Of a stretch of DNA of 64,000 nucleotides, positions 1 to 8,993 are shown in pieces. A program made the translations under genes and the position numbers. The notes under the pieces were generated by a model, which worked only from the letters and a program-made list of their open reading frames with translations, was not told the origin of the DNA and did no database searches. This DNA is from Shimia sp. CNT1-13L.2 (GTDB lineage Bacteria; Pseudomonadota; Alphaproteobacteria; Rhodobacterales; Rhodobacteraceae). The stretch covers positions 310,001 through 374,000 of the forward strand of contig NZ_JANDJO010000004.1 in NCBI RefSeq assembly GCF_024331145.1, in the 5' to 3' direction. Numbering within the stretch: position 1 is the first letter of the stretch; each line of letters begins with the position of its first letter.

Positions 1-6
1 CGGGCC

Positions 7-1437
7 TCAGGCCCAGCTATCAAAGCCGAAATTCAAATAGTCGCGCTGGTATATGTCATGCACCAGCGCCTCTATCTCTTCATCGTAAATCTCGCCCAGC
101 GCAAAGGGCACGTCATCCGGCGCGCGTTCGGGTTCCGGCGCGTCCAGCCGACCAACCTGCATCGCAAGCAGCGGCAGGAGGCTCTCCAGCTCGTCTTCCC
201 GCACGATCATGTCCGGCAGGCAAAGATCGCCGAATCCCTTCAACGTTGCAGCCTGCGTCGCCCAGTGGCCATCGATTCGAAAACTGGTCTGCCCCGCCAA
301 ATTCGCCTTCACAAACGCCAGATATGCCACAAACGCCTCTCGGTGTGCCGCGACGTCATATGACGCGTCAGGCCCGTTCTTGGGCAACGGCACCTTGTAG
401 ACCTTCATCAGTGTATTGCGGATTTGCGCGTAGCGTCCTTCATTCACGGGCAGGATCATCTCGCAGAACGTGGCATGCGCCCGCGCAACCGGATGGCGTA
501 CAACCGTGAAACTGCGATGGCCCTTGTTCTTGCGCTTCCACTGGCGCAGGGCCTTTTGGTTCAACTTGGTTGGCAACGCATCGACATCGACGCCATCAAG
601 GTCAGCCAGCCACTTCAACACCTGGGCTTCCGGCCCGGATCTAACCGGCAGGTACATCAGGGGCGTCTCGGCAGCCAGCGCGTAGGACGGCACGGCCGCC
701 CCGCGCCGTGGCTCAAAGTTGGGTGTCCTGCTCAAGTTAAACCGATCAAGATCAGCCAACGCATTGATGATTTCGTCGAAGTTGGCAACCTTTTCGGAAA
801 CAGGTTTGGGGTTCTGACGCTTCAGCGTTTTGTCCAGCTCCTCCAGCGTGCCATCGTGCCCAAGAAAGCTGGCGAGGCCATTCATGACCTCGACGTTCTG
901 CAAGTCTTCATAGGCGACATAAAACGCCGTCTGGCCGGTTTCCTGAAGCGCATTCTGGATCAGCACCTGAAAATCCTGCAAGTCCTCGACATGCGCTTTG
1001 AACTCCTGCGGATCAATGCGCACTTTGCCGGTCTCCTTGCGGCGCCGCACATCCGTCAGTTTCCACTGCCCCGTCGCCTGCGCGATTTTGAGCGACACGT
1101 AACTGTCCATCGGGTTTCGAGTGAGCACGATCTTGGCGCAGCGCGGATCGTTCAGGCAGACCTGCAACACCCGCGGGTCATGATCGTGGAAATAACGGAA
1201 GCCGCCCAGAACACCATCCTGCGCCTTGATCACCTTGATCAGGGCGATTGGGTCCTGCGTGCGGTCCTCATAGGTCACACCAAGGATTTCCGACTTGTTG
1301 GGATAGCCGATGAAATGCGGATTAAACGCCTCACCGTGGCAGGTCAGCCCGTCGAAAGCGTTGATATTGGTCTCAAGAAAATTCGACCCCGTCCGCATCT
1401 CGGCGAAAACGACAAAGTAATCAAAGGTTTTGTTCAT
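7..1437 (-). CDS. tandem-fold sulfotransferase (glycan sulfation, predicted)
   Basis: Predicted PAPS-dependent sulfotransferase of 476 residues. The N-terminal half has a 5'-phosphosulfate loop, RTGSNFLE at residues 15-22, and a 3'-phosphate site candidate, LTRNPMDSYVSLK from residue 105. A weaker second copy of that layout follows: PVRSGPEAQVLKWL near 265 and TVVRHPVARAH near 311. The protein therefore looks like two sulfotransferase folds in a row, the second perhaps inactive because its loop lacks the usual Ser/Thr pair. It is the last gene of a leftward run, 6 bp after the GT14/DUF5928 gene. The stop codon sits between complementary GGGCC and GGCCC arms at the window edge. The acceptor cannot be read; a polysaccharide is inferred from the neighbours. 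Confidence 0.75.
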   Translation of the reverse strand: MNKTFDYFVVFAEMRTGSNFLETNINAFDGLTCHGEAFNPHFIGYPNKSEILGVTYEDRTQDPIALIKVIKAQDGVLGGFRYFHDHDPRVLQVCLNDPRCAKIVLTRNPMDSYVSLKIAQATGQWKLTDVRRRKETGKVRIDPQEFKAHVEDLQDFQVLIQNALQETGQTAFYVAYEDLQNVEVMNGLASFLGHDGTLEELDKTLKRQNPKPVSEKVANFDEIINALADLDRFNLSRTPNFEPRRGAAVPSYALAAETPLMYLPVRSGPEAQVLKWLADLDGVDVDALPTKLNQKALRQWKRKNKGHRSFTVVRHPVARAHATFCEMILPVNEGRYAQIRNTLMKVYKVPLPKNGPDASYDVAAHREAFVAYLAFVKANLAGQTSFRIDGHWATQAATLKGFGDLCLPDMIVREDELESLLPLLAMQVGRLDAPEPERAPDDVPFALGEIYDEEIEALVHDIYQRDYLNFGFDSWA

Positions 1438-1443
1438 GCGATT

Positions 1444-3141
1444 TTACTGCACCAAATAGGGTTTGCGCGGGGGTTTTGGCTGGTTCAGTCCCGGTTGTGC
1501 GACCGGGAAGTCCCCCATCAGGTAGGGGTGCATCCCCTGGTTCTTGAGGTTCTGGAGGAACTGGCCGAACCCCGTCAAATCCGCCATCTTCGGCGCCTCT
1601 GACAAGCGGCGCAGGGAATGGCCGCCCATCTCGTCAATGATGGTCTGCAAGGGCTCCATCGGAGCTTCGATAAACTCGGCCATTGTCCAGATGCGTATGC
1701 GCGCCTTGGCCCAGATCGACCGCAACACCTTGAGCTGCTCTGCCTCGAGCTTCTGAAGATGCGCTGCCTCCTGTCGAAGGTCGGCAAAATTGCGGTTCGA
1801 CTTAAACAACGGCACGGCCCAGGCGCCGCTGATCACCGAGATCTGCGCATTGGGATCTTTGGCCACGAACCACATCGGCGCGGTTTCGTCCATTGGCCCC
1901 ATCTGGAAACACTGGCGCTCCCCGCGGGTGTTCCAGATCAGGTTGGTGAGAAACGCCGTCGGGTTATAATCCCGCAACATCGGAGCATCCGACAGCGCCC
2001 CGTTGATCACCTTTTGCCCATTGGCAAACTCGGCGCGCTCCGGACCGTAGATATGTCCGTGCACCTGTGCACCCGTTGCCTTGGCCAACCAGGGTTCAAA
2101 GTCTTCGAACAGTTCTGAAAACCCCTGAAAGATCGAGTAGCGCCCGCTGGTGATGCTGTGTTCATACCCCTCGTGCGGAAACCGGCTCTGCATATACAGG
2201 CCCTGCCGTCCGCGTGTCCGTCGCTCCACCGCCTTGGCGAATATCCGGTCAATCTTGGCCGGGTTCGGTTCGGTCATCTTGATCGCGCCTTCGGGGTCGG
2301 TCAGGAACGCGTCATAGAGCTTGTTCGCATGCGGCCAGATCTTGCGCGCGACAAAACAATCCGAACGCCGCAGCAATTGCAGGTGATCATCATAGAAAAT
2401 ATGCGGTTTGCCCTGGAAATCGAACTTCGACAGGGTCAGAGACCGGCTTTCCACATTGGTCGAATACAGCCGTGACAGGGTCTGGAAATAGCTCTCGTCG
2501 GGAATCCAGACCTTCTTGAAATAGGTATCATAGGTTTCCCGCTCCGGATCTTCGAGGATCGCAGAAAGCGTCTGGCGCGTCAGGCACCACCATTGCGACC
2601 CCATATGCGGCACGATCCCGTTCGGTATCTTGCGCCGAAATCCCACACGTCTCTGCAACTCGACGTATTTGTCGAAAAGATAGCGACGCTTCTTCCAGGA
2701 AAAGGGAAAGCGCAGAACGAAACGTTCGTGGCTCAGCCCCCCCACTGTCCAGGGCACATCCGAGGTGGTCGCGGATTCAATAAAGTCCGTCCGTGGCCGC
2801 GCAGCAAGATAGTCTTTCAACTCCTGCACCGGGCGCAGCGGCAGGCACGACCCGGACGACAGGTAGACGTGCCGCACATCGGCAAATTCCGCCAGCATCA
2901 TCTCGGCAGCGCTCTGTGTCCCGGCCACAAGCCCCCAAGTGCCCCACTCACAGGTGTGCCGTTTGCAGAACCGCACCTGCGCAACATCCGACAACGCCGC
3001 CTGAAATTCCTTGAACGTCTTGCGCGGCACATTGGCGTCGACGTGGATCACCACCGGGCATCCGGATGCCGTCCAGTGACGGGCAACCTTCTCGGCCCTG
3101 TCCAGGGCCGTATGCACCAGCATGATGATGCCAACGCTCAC
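1444..3141 (-). CDS. GT14-like beta-1,6-N-acetylglucosaminyltransferase with DUF5928-type C-terminus
   Basis: A 565-residue protein. The N-terminal ~280 residues resemble core-2/I-branching (GT14) enzymes: an IIMLVHTALDRAEKVARHW start, YLSSGSCLPLRPVQEL in the middle, and VPHMGSQWWCLTR followed by WIPDESYFQTL, which carries the usual acidic pair. The remaining ~270 residues match the roseobacter-specific C-terminal region I know as DUF5928, of unknown function, ending in a proline-rich tail. It should add a branch sugar to a surface glycan or a related acceptor. The gene follows the GT2 gene at 3158 by 16 bp and precedes the sulfotransferase by 6 bp, so branching and sulfation may be coupled. 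The family call rests on remembered motifs. Confidence 0.75.
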   Translation of the reverse strand: MSVGIIMLVHTALDRAEKVARHWTASGCPVVIHVDANVPRKTFKEFQAALSDVAQVRFCKRHTCEWGTWGLVAGTQSAAEMMLAEFADVRHVYLSSGSCLPLRPVQELKDYLAARPRTDFIESATTSDVPWTVGGLSHERFVLRFPFSWKKRRYLFDKYVELQRRVGFRRKIPNGIVPHMGSQWWCLTRQTLSAILEDPERETYDTYFKKVWIPDESYFQTLSRLYSTNVESRSLTLSKFDFQGKPHIFYDDHLQLLRRSDCFVARKIWPHANKLYDAFLTDPEGAIKMTEPNPAKIDRIFAKAVERRTRGRQGLYMQSRFPHEGYEHSITSGRYSIFQGFSELFEDFEPWLAKATGAQVHGHIYGPERAEFANGQKVINGALSDAPMLRDYNPTAFLTNLIWNTRGERQCFQMGPMDETAPMWFVAKDPNAQISVISGAWAVPLFKSNRNFADLRQEAAHLQKLEAEQLKVLRSIWAKARIRIWTMAEFIEAPMEPLQTIIDEMGGHSLRRLSEAPKMADLTGFGQFLQNLKNQGMHPYLMGDFPVAQPGLNQPKPPRKPYLVQ

Positions 3142-3157
3142 CGCAACACCTCCTGTG

Positions 3158-4168
3158 TCATGCCCAGTTCCCCTTGGACATCAGCCCGAGAATTTCCAGC
3201 TGTCTCCAGTTAATATACTTCTCCGACCATTTGCACCAAAGTTCGGGATCATTCTCCATCGCCTTGGCATAGGCGATATACTCCACACTCGCCGCGTAGT
3301 GCTGCTTGCGGTGCAACTCCTCGGCCGCCTTTGCCGAGAAGGTATCCAAAAACTTGGTATGCAAAAGAATGCCCGATGCCTTTTCCCCACCCCACTCGTC
3401 GAACACGAGGTTAAGACCCCGCGGCAGGATCATGTGGGTCGAATCCACATAGGCGTATTTCTTGCTCCACTTAACCAGCGGCACCTTGTTGAGGGCGGGC
3501 GCCTCTTCGGGGTTGTCCTGAAAGAACATCCGCGCGCGTGGCCCCCCTTGAATCCAAAGGTTCCAGTACCGCCAGTTCCGCGAAATCGTGTAGTTCCCCG
3601 CATCGAACCAACTCGCGATTTCAAGCGGGTCCTGGCCGGCACGATAAGGCTGAGCGTTTAACCGCCCCTTGGGGTACATATCCAGCAACATGGTGCTGAA
3701 TGACCGGATCGAACTGGCGTCAAGCCAGTCGGTCAAAGCCCGCAGCGGTCGGGTATCACAGAACGGATAGACCAAGAGTTCATCCGGATCGACCACAAGA
3801 CACCAGTGGCCATCCCCGTATTTACGTTGCAGCCAGTTCAACCAATCAACGCCAAAGCGGCTTTTCTTGTAGCTCGCCTTGGTCGTCCAAAGTGACACAT
3901 CCGGTTGCTCTGCCAGATACTCGCGCGACCCGTCATTGCTGTCGTTGTCCACAATAACGAAATGGTTCACACCCATCTCGCGATAATAGTCGAGAAAATA
4001 CGGAAGCCGGGTGTATTCGTTGCGCAGCGTCGAGAACACGATGATGTCGTTGCCGCGAATGTGTTCTGTCCGATCGGCAACCACACGTAACTCTCGGCTC
4101 TTGCGAAAGGCCCTTGCCAGCAGATGCTTACGCTTCCAACGCAGCTTGTATGATTGGAACAAGCTCAT
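3158..4168 (-). CDS. family 2-type glycosyltransferase (copy 1)
   Basis: A 336-residue glycosyltransferase of the Glyco_tranf_2_4 type. Visible marks are STLRNEYTRLPYFLDYYR (sugar-nucleotide binding start), the strand-acid motif VIVDNDSNDGSREYL, and a metal-binding DPDE following HWCLVV. It has no signal peptide and is probably cytoplasmic, with a basic N-terminus (YKLRWKRKHLL). It is a clear paralogue of the gene at 4375-5421; the blocks around LAEQPDVSLWTT and RPLRALTDWLD are nearly the same in both. Start is ATG. A 206-bp gap separates the two copies. That gap contains a CCGGAA/TTCCGG inverted repeat but no obvious terminator. Donor and acceptor sugars cannot be inferred. Confidence 0.82.
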   Translation of the reverse strand: MSLFQSYKLRWKRKHLLARAFRKSRELRVVADRTEHIRGNDIIVFSTLRNEYTRLPYFLDYYREMGVNHFVIVDNDSNDGSREYLAEQPDVSLWTTKASYKKSRFGVDWLNWLQRKYGDGHWCLVVDPDELLVYPFCDTRPLRALTDWLDASSIRSFSTMLLDMYPKGRLNAQPYRAGQDPLEIASWFDAGNYTISRNWRYWNLWIQGGPRARMFFQDNPEEAPALNKVPLVKWSKKYAYVDSTHMILPRGLNLVFDEWGGEKASGILLHTKFLDTFSAKAAEELHRKQHYAASVEYIAYAKAMENDPELWCKWSEKYINWRQLEILGLMSKGNWA

Positions 4169-4374
4169 TCCGGCCCGTTGCTCCTGCCTGATCCGCCGGA
4201 ATCTACGCCTTGAATCAGATACTTGACCTGATCACTGGCACAATTCCCTGCGGTTCCTAACCCTACCCGAAGTCGCCGGAAGTTTCCGGTTCTTACAATT
4301 GCGTTGAGAATACGCCTTTGTTCACATTTCGTAAACAGTGAGCCACAGTATGCGCCCGCCCTCGTTAACATAAT

Positions 4375-5421
4375 TTAAAGCCAAGTGCCGCGCGACATCA
4401 GCCCCATCGCTTCAAGCTGCCGCCAGCCGCGATATCGGCTCGATGCGTCGCACCACAAATCCGGATCGCCGATCAATCCCTTGTAGTAGTCGTCGTATAG
4501 ATCGCTGTTGGCAAAATGCTCACGCCGATCCAACTCCTCTCGCGACTTGTCGACGATGGTATCAAGAAACTTGGTGTGCAGCAGGATACCCGAAGCAAAT
4601 TCGCCCCCGTCCCTGTCATACACCCGATTGAGCCGTGCTGGCAGCATCCCGTGGGTGGAGTTTACGTAAACGAACCGCCGGTTCCACTTTACCAGGGGCG
4701 TCTTGTTCATCGTCGGTGCCTTGCGGGGTTCCTTTTCAAAGAACACACGCGCCCGCACCCCCCCCTGTATCCAGAGGTTCTCTTTCGGCATCTGCCGCTG
4801 AATGGTGTAGTTGCCGGCGTCGAACCACGACAGGATTTCGGTTGGATCTTGCCCCGGCTCATATCGCTGTTCGCTCAATCTCCCCTTGGGATACATGTCC
4901 AGCATCATCGCCGGAAACATCTCGACCCCCTCACCATCCAGCCAGTCCGTCAGCGCCTTGAGCGGGCGGGTTTCCCAGTAGGGGTAGATCAGCAATTCGT
5001 CGGCATCGAGCGTCAGGCACCAGTGGCCGTGCGCATGGCGGATCAATAGCCAGGTCAGCCAATCCAGCCCAAACCGGCTCTGCTTGTACCCATGCGCCGT
5101 GGTCCAAAGCGACACATCGGGCTGCTCGGCAAGAAACTCACGAGTCCCGTCGTCGCTGTTGTTGTCGACAAACAGAAAGTGGCGAACACCAAGCCGCCGG
5201 TAGTGCTCAAGAAAATAAGGGAGCCGCACGATCTCGTTTCGAACCGTTGCCGCTCCCAGAATATCGTCAGGGGCAATCTGCCCAGTCCGGTCGACCACCG
5301 CTTGCATCTGACGCCGCTTGCGCAGCGCCCGAAACAGCAATCGCCTGCGCGTCCACCGCAGCTTGTAGGCAGCCCTCAGCCCGCGAAGTTTTTCGCGATC
5401 AAGAGCTCCGATATGCCCCAA
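4375..5421 (-). CDS. family 2-type glycosyltransferase (copy 2)
   Basis: A 348-residue paralogue of the 3158-4168 enzyme with the same block order: ATVRNEIVRLPYFLEHYR, FVDNNSDDGTREFL, then HWCLTLDADELLIYP, in which the metal site is DADE rather than DPDE. The start is uncertain. The longest reading begins at a TTG at 5421 with no good Shine-Dalgarno, 22 bp after the galE stop, so translation may be coupled to galE. Comparison with the paralogue, which starts nine residues before YKLRW, would allow a start a few codons further in. It is presumably cytoplasmic and acts on the same glycan as its neighbours. Different acceptor specificity is an inference from the duplication. Confidence 0.8.
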   Translation of the reverse strand: MGHIGALDREKLRGLRAAYKLRWTRRRLLFRALRKRRQMQAVVDRTGQIAPDDILGAATVRNEIVRLPYFLEHYRRLGVRHFLFVDNNSDDGTREFLAEQPDVSLWTTAHGYKQSRFGLDWLTWLLIRHAHGHWCLTLDADELLIYPYWETRPLKALTDWLDGEGVEMFPAMMLDMYPKGRLSEQRYEPGQDPTEILSWFDAGNYTIQRQMPKENLWIQGGVRARVFFEKEPRKAPTMNKTPLVKWNRRFVYVNSTHGMLPARLNRVYDRDGGEFASGILLHTKFLDTIVDKSREELDRREHFANSDLYDDYYKGLIGDPDLWCDASSRYRGWRQLEAMGLMSRGTWL

Positions 5422-5443
5422 GCCAAGTGGAATGGACGCGACC

Positions 5444-6427
5444 TCATTTTTCGTAGTGCCCGGACTGGTGCCAGCGCCAGGCGTCGGAAATCATCGTGTT
5501 CAGGTTCGAACGGGATGGTTGCCAGCCTAGCTCTTTCTCTGCCCGTGTCGAGCCGGAAACGAGCCGTGTGCAATCTCCGGGACGGCGATCGCCCTCGACA
5601 TAGGGCACATCGCGGTTGGTCACGGCGCGAGAGTGATCGATCACTTCCCGAACCGAAAACCCGCTGCCGGTGCCAAGGTTGAACACCCGGCTACCCTTGC
5701 CATCCAGAAGCCACTTAAGACCCAGAACATGGGCATCCACAAGATCGCAGACATGCACATAGTCACGAATGCAGGTGCCATCAGGCGTGTCATAGTCGGT
5801 GCCAAAGATCGTCAGCGCATCCCGCTTACCGTCAATTGCATCAAGCATCAGCGGAATCAGGTGCGTCTCGGGCTGGTGGAATTCACCCACTTCCGCCTCG
5901 GGATCGGCGCCAGCCACGTTGAAATAGCGGTAGATCACGTGGTTCAGACCGGTCGCCCCTTCGAAATCCTTGAGCATGTCTTCAATGGCACGCTTGGAAG
6001 ACCCATAAGCATTGATCGGAAACTGCGAGCTGTTTTCATCCAGAACCACGTTGTCCTGATCGCCATAGGTCGCACAGGTCGACGAGAACACAAAGTTCAT
6101 GCACCCTGCCTCGGTCGCAGCCTCGATCAGGTTCAGCGACCCCTGAACGTTGTTCAGCCAGTATTTGCCCGGGATCTGCATGCTTTCGCCAACCTGGCTC
6201 AGCGCCGCAAAGTGCATCACGGCAACCGGCTCATGCTTGGCAAAGACTTCGTCCAGACGCGCCCGATCAAGAAGGTCGCCCTTCTCAAGCGGGCCAAACT
6301 TGACCGCATCTTCCCAGCCGGTGCTGATATTGTCGAAGGTGACCGGATTGAACCCGGCCGCCTTAAGGGCCTTGCACGCATGCGAGCCGATATAGCCGGC
6401 ACCGCCGGTTACCAGAACATTCTGCAC
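5444..6427 (-). CDS. galE: UDP-glucose 4-epimerase
   Basis: A 327-residue extended-SDR enzyme interconverting UDP-glucose and UDP-galactose with bound NAD. Seen: the N-terminal dinucleotide loop VTGGAGYIGSHACKAL, SSTCATYG with the catalytic Ser/Thr, YGSSKRAIE giving the Tyr-x3-Lys pair, the RYFNVAGADP block typical of GalE, and GTDYDTPDGTCIRDYVHV, a strong GalE signature. Length is normal. It lies 17 bp downstream of galU in the same leftward run and supplies UDP-sugar precursors to the glycosyltransferases that follow. Confidence 0.96.
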   Translation of the reverse strand: MQNVLVTGGAGYIGSHACKALKAAGFNPVTFDNISTGWEDAVKFGPLEKGDLLDRARLDEVFAKHEPVAVMHFAALSQVGESMQIPGKYWLNNVQGSLNLIEAATEAGCMNFVFSSTCATYGDQDNVVLDENSSQFPINAYGSSKRAIEDMLKDFEGATGLNHVIYRYFNVAGADPEAEVGEFHQPETHLIPLMLDAIDGKRDALTIFGTDYDTPDGTCIRDYVHVCDLVDAHVLGLKWLLDGKGSRVFNLGTGSGFSVREVIDHSRAVTNRDVPYVEGDRRPGDCTRLVSGSTRAEKELGWQPSRSNLNTMISDAWRWHQSGHYEK

Positions 6428-6444
6428 TGAAATTCTCCCGCCGC

Positions 6445-7338
6445 TTATTGAGCTGCTTTTTGCGATGCGACCAGCTCGTGCAGGTACTCGCTCAGCTCGT
6501 CACGAAGTTCTTCGCGCGCCATTGCAAAGGCCACGGTTGCCTGCAGGAAGCCGGCTTTCGAACCACAATCAAAGCGCTGACCGCGGAAACGATATCCAAA
6601 CACGTTATTCTCGTGTTCGATTTCCTTGGCGATCGCATCGGTCAGCTGGATTTCCCCACCTGCACCAGCCTCTTGCTTGTTGAGGTTACGCAGAACATGT
6701 GGAGACAGGATGTAACGGCCAATCACCGCGAGATTCGACGGCGCTTCTTCCTGTTTCGGCTTCTCAACCATGCCCTTGACGGACACCAGCGAACCCATGT
6801 CTTCCTTCACGTCCAGAACACCATAGGCCGATGCCTTTTCTGGCGGCACTTCCATGGCCGCAACCATGCTGCCACCGGTTTCCTCGTAGGCTTCCACCAT
6901 CTGCTTGAGGCAGGACTCTTCACCTGCAATCACGTCGTCCGGCAGAACCACGGCAAAGGGCTCGTTCGCAATAAGGCGACGGGCACACCACACCGCGTGG
7001 CCAAGGCCCAGCGCGCGGTGCTGGCGGATATAGGCGATGCCACCGCTTTCCATATTGGTCTGCTTGAGCGTTTCCAGCAGGTCTTTCTTGCCTTTGCGAC
7101 GCAGTTCCTGCTCGAGGATCGGGTTGTTGTCGAAATAGTCCTCAAGCGCGCTCTTGCCGCGCGAGGTGACAAAGATGAACTCCTTGATTCCGGCTTCGCG
7201 CGCCTCATCGATCGCGTATTGAATCAACGGGCGGTCAACAAGGGTCATGATTTCCTTCGGAACCGATTTGGTGGCCGGCAGAAATCGGGTGCCAAGACCT
7301 GCGACGGGAAAGATTGCTTTCGTTACCTTTTTGCGCAT
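6445..7338 (-). CDS. galU: UTP--glucose-1-phosphate uridylyltransferase
   Basis: Makes UDP-glucose from UTP and glucose-1-phosphate. The 297-residue sequence begins with the nucleotidyltransferase signature GLGTRFLPATKSVPKEIM, contains VLPDDVIAG with the metal-binding acid, MVEKPKQEEAPSNLAVIGRY, and the GYRFRGQRFDCGSKAGFLQA block diagnostic of GalU. It starts with ATG and sits immediately before galE. The 203 bp upstream (7339-7541) separate it from the export-lipoprotein gene and presumably hold its promoter; I found no clear terminator there. Confidence 0.96.
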   Translation of the reverse strand: MRKKVTKAIFPVAGLGTRFLPATKSVPKEIMTLVDRPLIQYAIDEAREAGIKEFIFVTSRGKSALEDYFDNNPILEQELRRKGKKDLLETLKQTNMESGGIAYIRQHRALGLGHAVWCARRLIANEPFAVVLPDDVIAGEESCLKQMVEAYEETGGSMVAAMEVPPEKASAYGVLDVKEDMGSLVSVKGMVEKPKQEEAPSNLAVIGRYILSPHVLRNLNKQEAGAGGEIQLTDAIAKEIEHENNVFGYRFRGQRFDCGSKAGFLQATVAFAMAREELRDELSEYLHELVASQKAAQ

Positions 7339-7541
7339 GGGGAGCTCGCTTTAATAATTTCAAGTTGGGTATTCTGACCCAAAACCTACAAAACCCTACT
7401 CGGATTGAGCACGTCTTTCAACATGACGGAATACCGCGTAAATGTGACAAATCACTAATGATATTAGGCATGCTTACTTTTCAGGCGGCTCTGACGCAAG
7501 GAAAACCCTGCGCCAGTGCATGGAAATTCTGCACTGCAGAA

Positions 7542-8654
7542 TTAGTCGAATGCATTCGTGATCGCAAAGGCCGATCCGAACAGTGCAATCAGGGCCTGGG
7601 CAGGTTTCACAACCGATTCGGTCGCAAGCACTGTATCGCCCGGCTGGATGTAAAAGTTCTTGGCACCGAACAGGCCATCCGCCGACGTCAGGTCCATCGC
7701 GAAGATCACGTATTCCCGTGCCGGGCCTTTGTCGTCGGCACGAACGTGGCCCGCCTCGTACTGGCGCAGGACAAGAAGGCCCGCAGGGTTGGCGCGCGCA
7801 TCAATGAGACCACCCAGGATCGAAACCGCTTCAAGCCCGGAAATCGCTTCCTTGTTGAAGTTGACGATCTCTTCTTTCTCCGTGGTCCCAAGCGCAACGA
7901 AGAACCGAGGGTCTTCCGTGATCACAACCTGATCACCCCCGCGAAGAATGGCATTCTTCTTGGAATCCTTCAGAAGCTCCGAGGCCGGAATCTCATAGGT
8001 ATGCCCGCCACGGATCAGACGCACGAGCGGATTGCGGATCGACTCGCTGATACCGCCGCCCCTCGAAATGAGCGACAGGATCGAGAAATTGCGGTTCGGC
8101 AGAGGATATGTTCCCGGCGTTTTCACACCAGCCACGAGGTCCACCGAGTTTCCAACACCTTCCTCGAGATCCAGCTGAACCTGTGCGGACGGTGCAAGTT
8201 GGGTCATTTTCTCCTGGATCAGGCGGCGTGCTTCCGGGGCTGTCAAACCAGAAACGTTTACCTGGTCAACATAAGGGACAAAGGCTGTTCCGTTCGGCTC
8301 GACCTCAACCCGCGCCACCTGCGCACTGCGTTCGTCACGACCAGTGATAAGAGAGTTCTCGGCATTGTCCCAAATGGTCAGGTTCAGCATGTCGCCGGGG
8401 CGCAGGATATTGCTCCCACCACCGCGCTGTACGGCAAGCCAACGGTAGTGACCCTGCCAACCAGTAACCGGCCAGCCCTTGATCATGTCGGCACTGTCCC
8501 GCGTAACGGGGACAATTTGAACATTCTGTTCCGCGGCTTTTTCAGGGTCCGTCTTTACAACTTCCGAATACACAGGAGCGCCGCGCGGCAAAGCACAGGC
8601 AGCCAAAACACACAAGGCGGCCATCAGGCCCAGATTTCTGACCATGGAATGCAT
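7542..8654 (-). CDS. polysaccharide export outer-membrane lipoprotein (Wza/KpsD type)
   Basis: A 370-residue outer-membrane export component. It starts with a lipoprotein signal ending in a lipobox, VLAAC, with Cys20 as the acylated residue. A polysaccharide export (PES) domain follows (ILRPGDMLNLTIWDN, FVPYVDQVNVSGLTAPEA), then SLBB-like repeats (VAGVKTPGTYPL and VVALGTTEKEEIVNF-type strands). Proteins of this family form the periplasm-spanning channel for capsule or exopolysaccharide. It is transcribed leftward ahead of galU and diverges from the capD-type gene. No inner-membrane Wzc-like tyrosine kinase is present in the window; the KpsM-type permease at 13723 may be its partner. Confidence 0.88.
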   Translation of the reverse strand: MHSMVRNLGLMAALCVLAACALPRGAPVYSEVVKTDPEKAAEQNVQIVPVTRDSADMIKGWPVTGWQGHYRWLAVQRGGGSNILRPGDMLNLTIWDNAENSLITGRDERSAQVARVEVEPNGTAFVPYVDQVNVSGLTAPEARRLIQEKMTQLAPSAQVQLDLEEGVGNSVDLVAGVKTPGTYPLPNRNFSILSLISRGGGISESIRNPLVRLIRGGHTYEIPASELLKDSKKNAILRGGDQVVITEDPRFFVALGTTEKEEIVNFNKEAISGLEAVSILGGLIDARANPAGLLVLRQYEAGHVRADDKGPAREYVIFAMDLTSADGLFGAKNFYIQPGDTVLATESVVKPAQALIALFGSAFAITNAFD

Positions 8655-8993
8655 TGAACTGTTCTGCCCCTATAAACTTTTACCGGCTTTCTACTCTTAA
8701 TGGCTCACAAACTCAAAACTCTTTGTTGAAAGGGGTGATTCTTATGACAACAGGTTGCCTTTACACAACATTGGCGAATTTGAACCGACAGCAGAACACA
8801 ACCTTTGATTGAAAGCCTAGGCAAGCTGCTCAAAATGCTGTAGGAATTGGCAGGTGGTCATGCCGCACTGCATTTGCCACCAAGGACAAGAAATTCCCCT
8901 TATCGGGTGTGTAGGTGATATTTTAACTGTTTGGTAACCTTCGAGCGAATTTAAGTCCTCTAGGCTGCACTATCATAGGCCCGGCAAAAGACC
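8655..8993. other. 339-bp divergent intergenic region
   Basis: Non-coding gap between the export lipoprotein gene (leftward) and the nucleotide-sugar dehydratase gene (rightward). It is more AT-rich than its flanks and must carry the promoters of both. I could not assign -35/-10 boxes with confidence. The only structured element is a 22-codon ORF at 8744-8812 with a strong ribosome-binding site, listed separately. Confidence 0.6.
8744..8812 (+). CDS. possible 22-residue leader peptide
   Basis: ATG at 8744, seven bases after AAAGGGG (8730-8736), opens a 22-codon frame, MTTGCLYTTLANLNRQQN and four more residues, ending TGA at 8810-8812. It lies 181 bp ahead of the nucleotide-sugar dehydratase gene and has the same direction. 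The peptide resembles nothing I know. The Shine-Dalgarno is better than that of many real genes here, but a frame this short can arise by chance. It could be an upstream regulatory ORF or nothing. Confidence 0.25.
   Translation: MTTGCLYTTLANLNRQQNTTFD

Noticed and set aside
424-1602. 392-codon plus-strand frame opposite the sulfotransferase
   Set aside because: No recognisable motifs, spans two genes' ends on the other strand, and the sense product has clear sulfotransferase loops.
4190-4374. CCGGAA/TTCCGG inverted repeat between the two GT2 genes as a terminator
   Set aside because: The stem is short and no T run follows on the minus strand.
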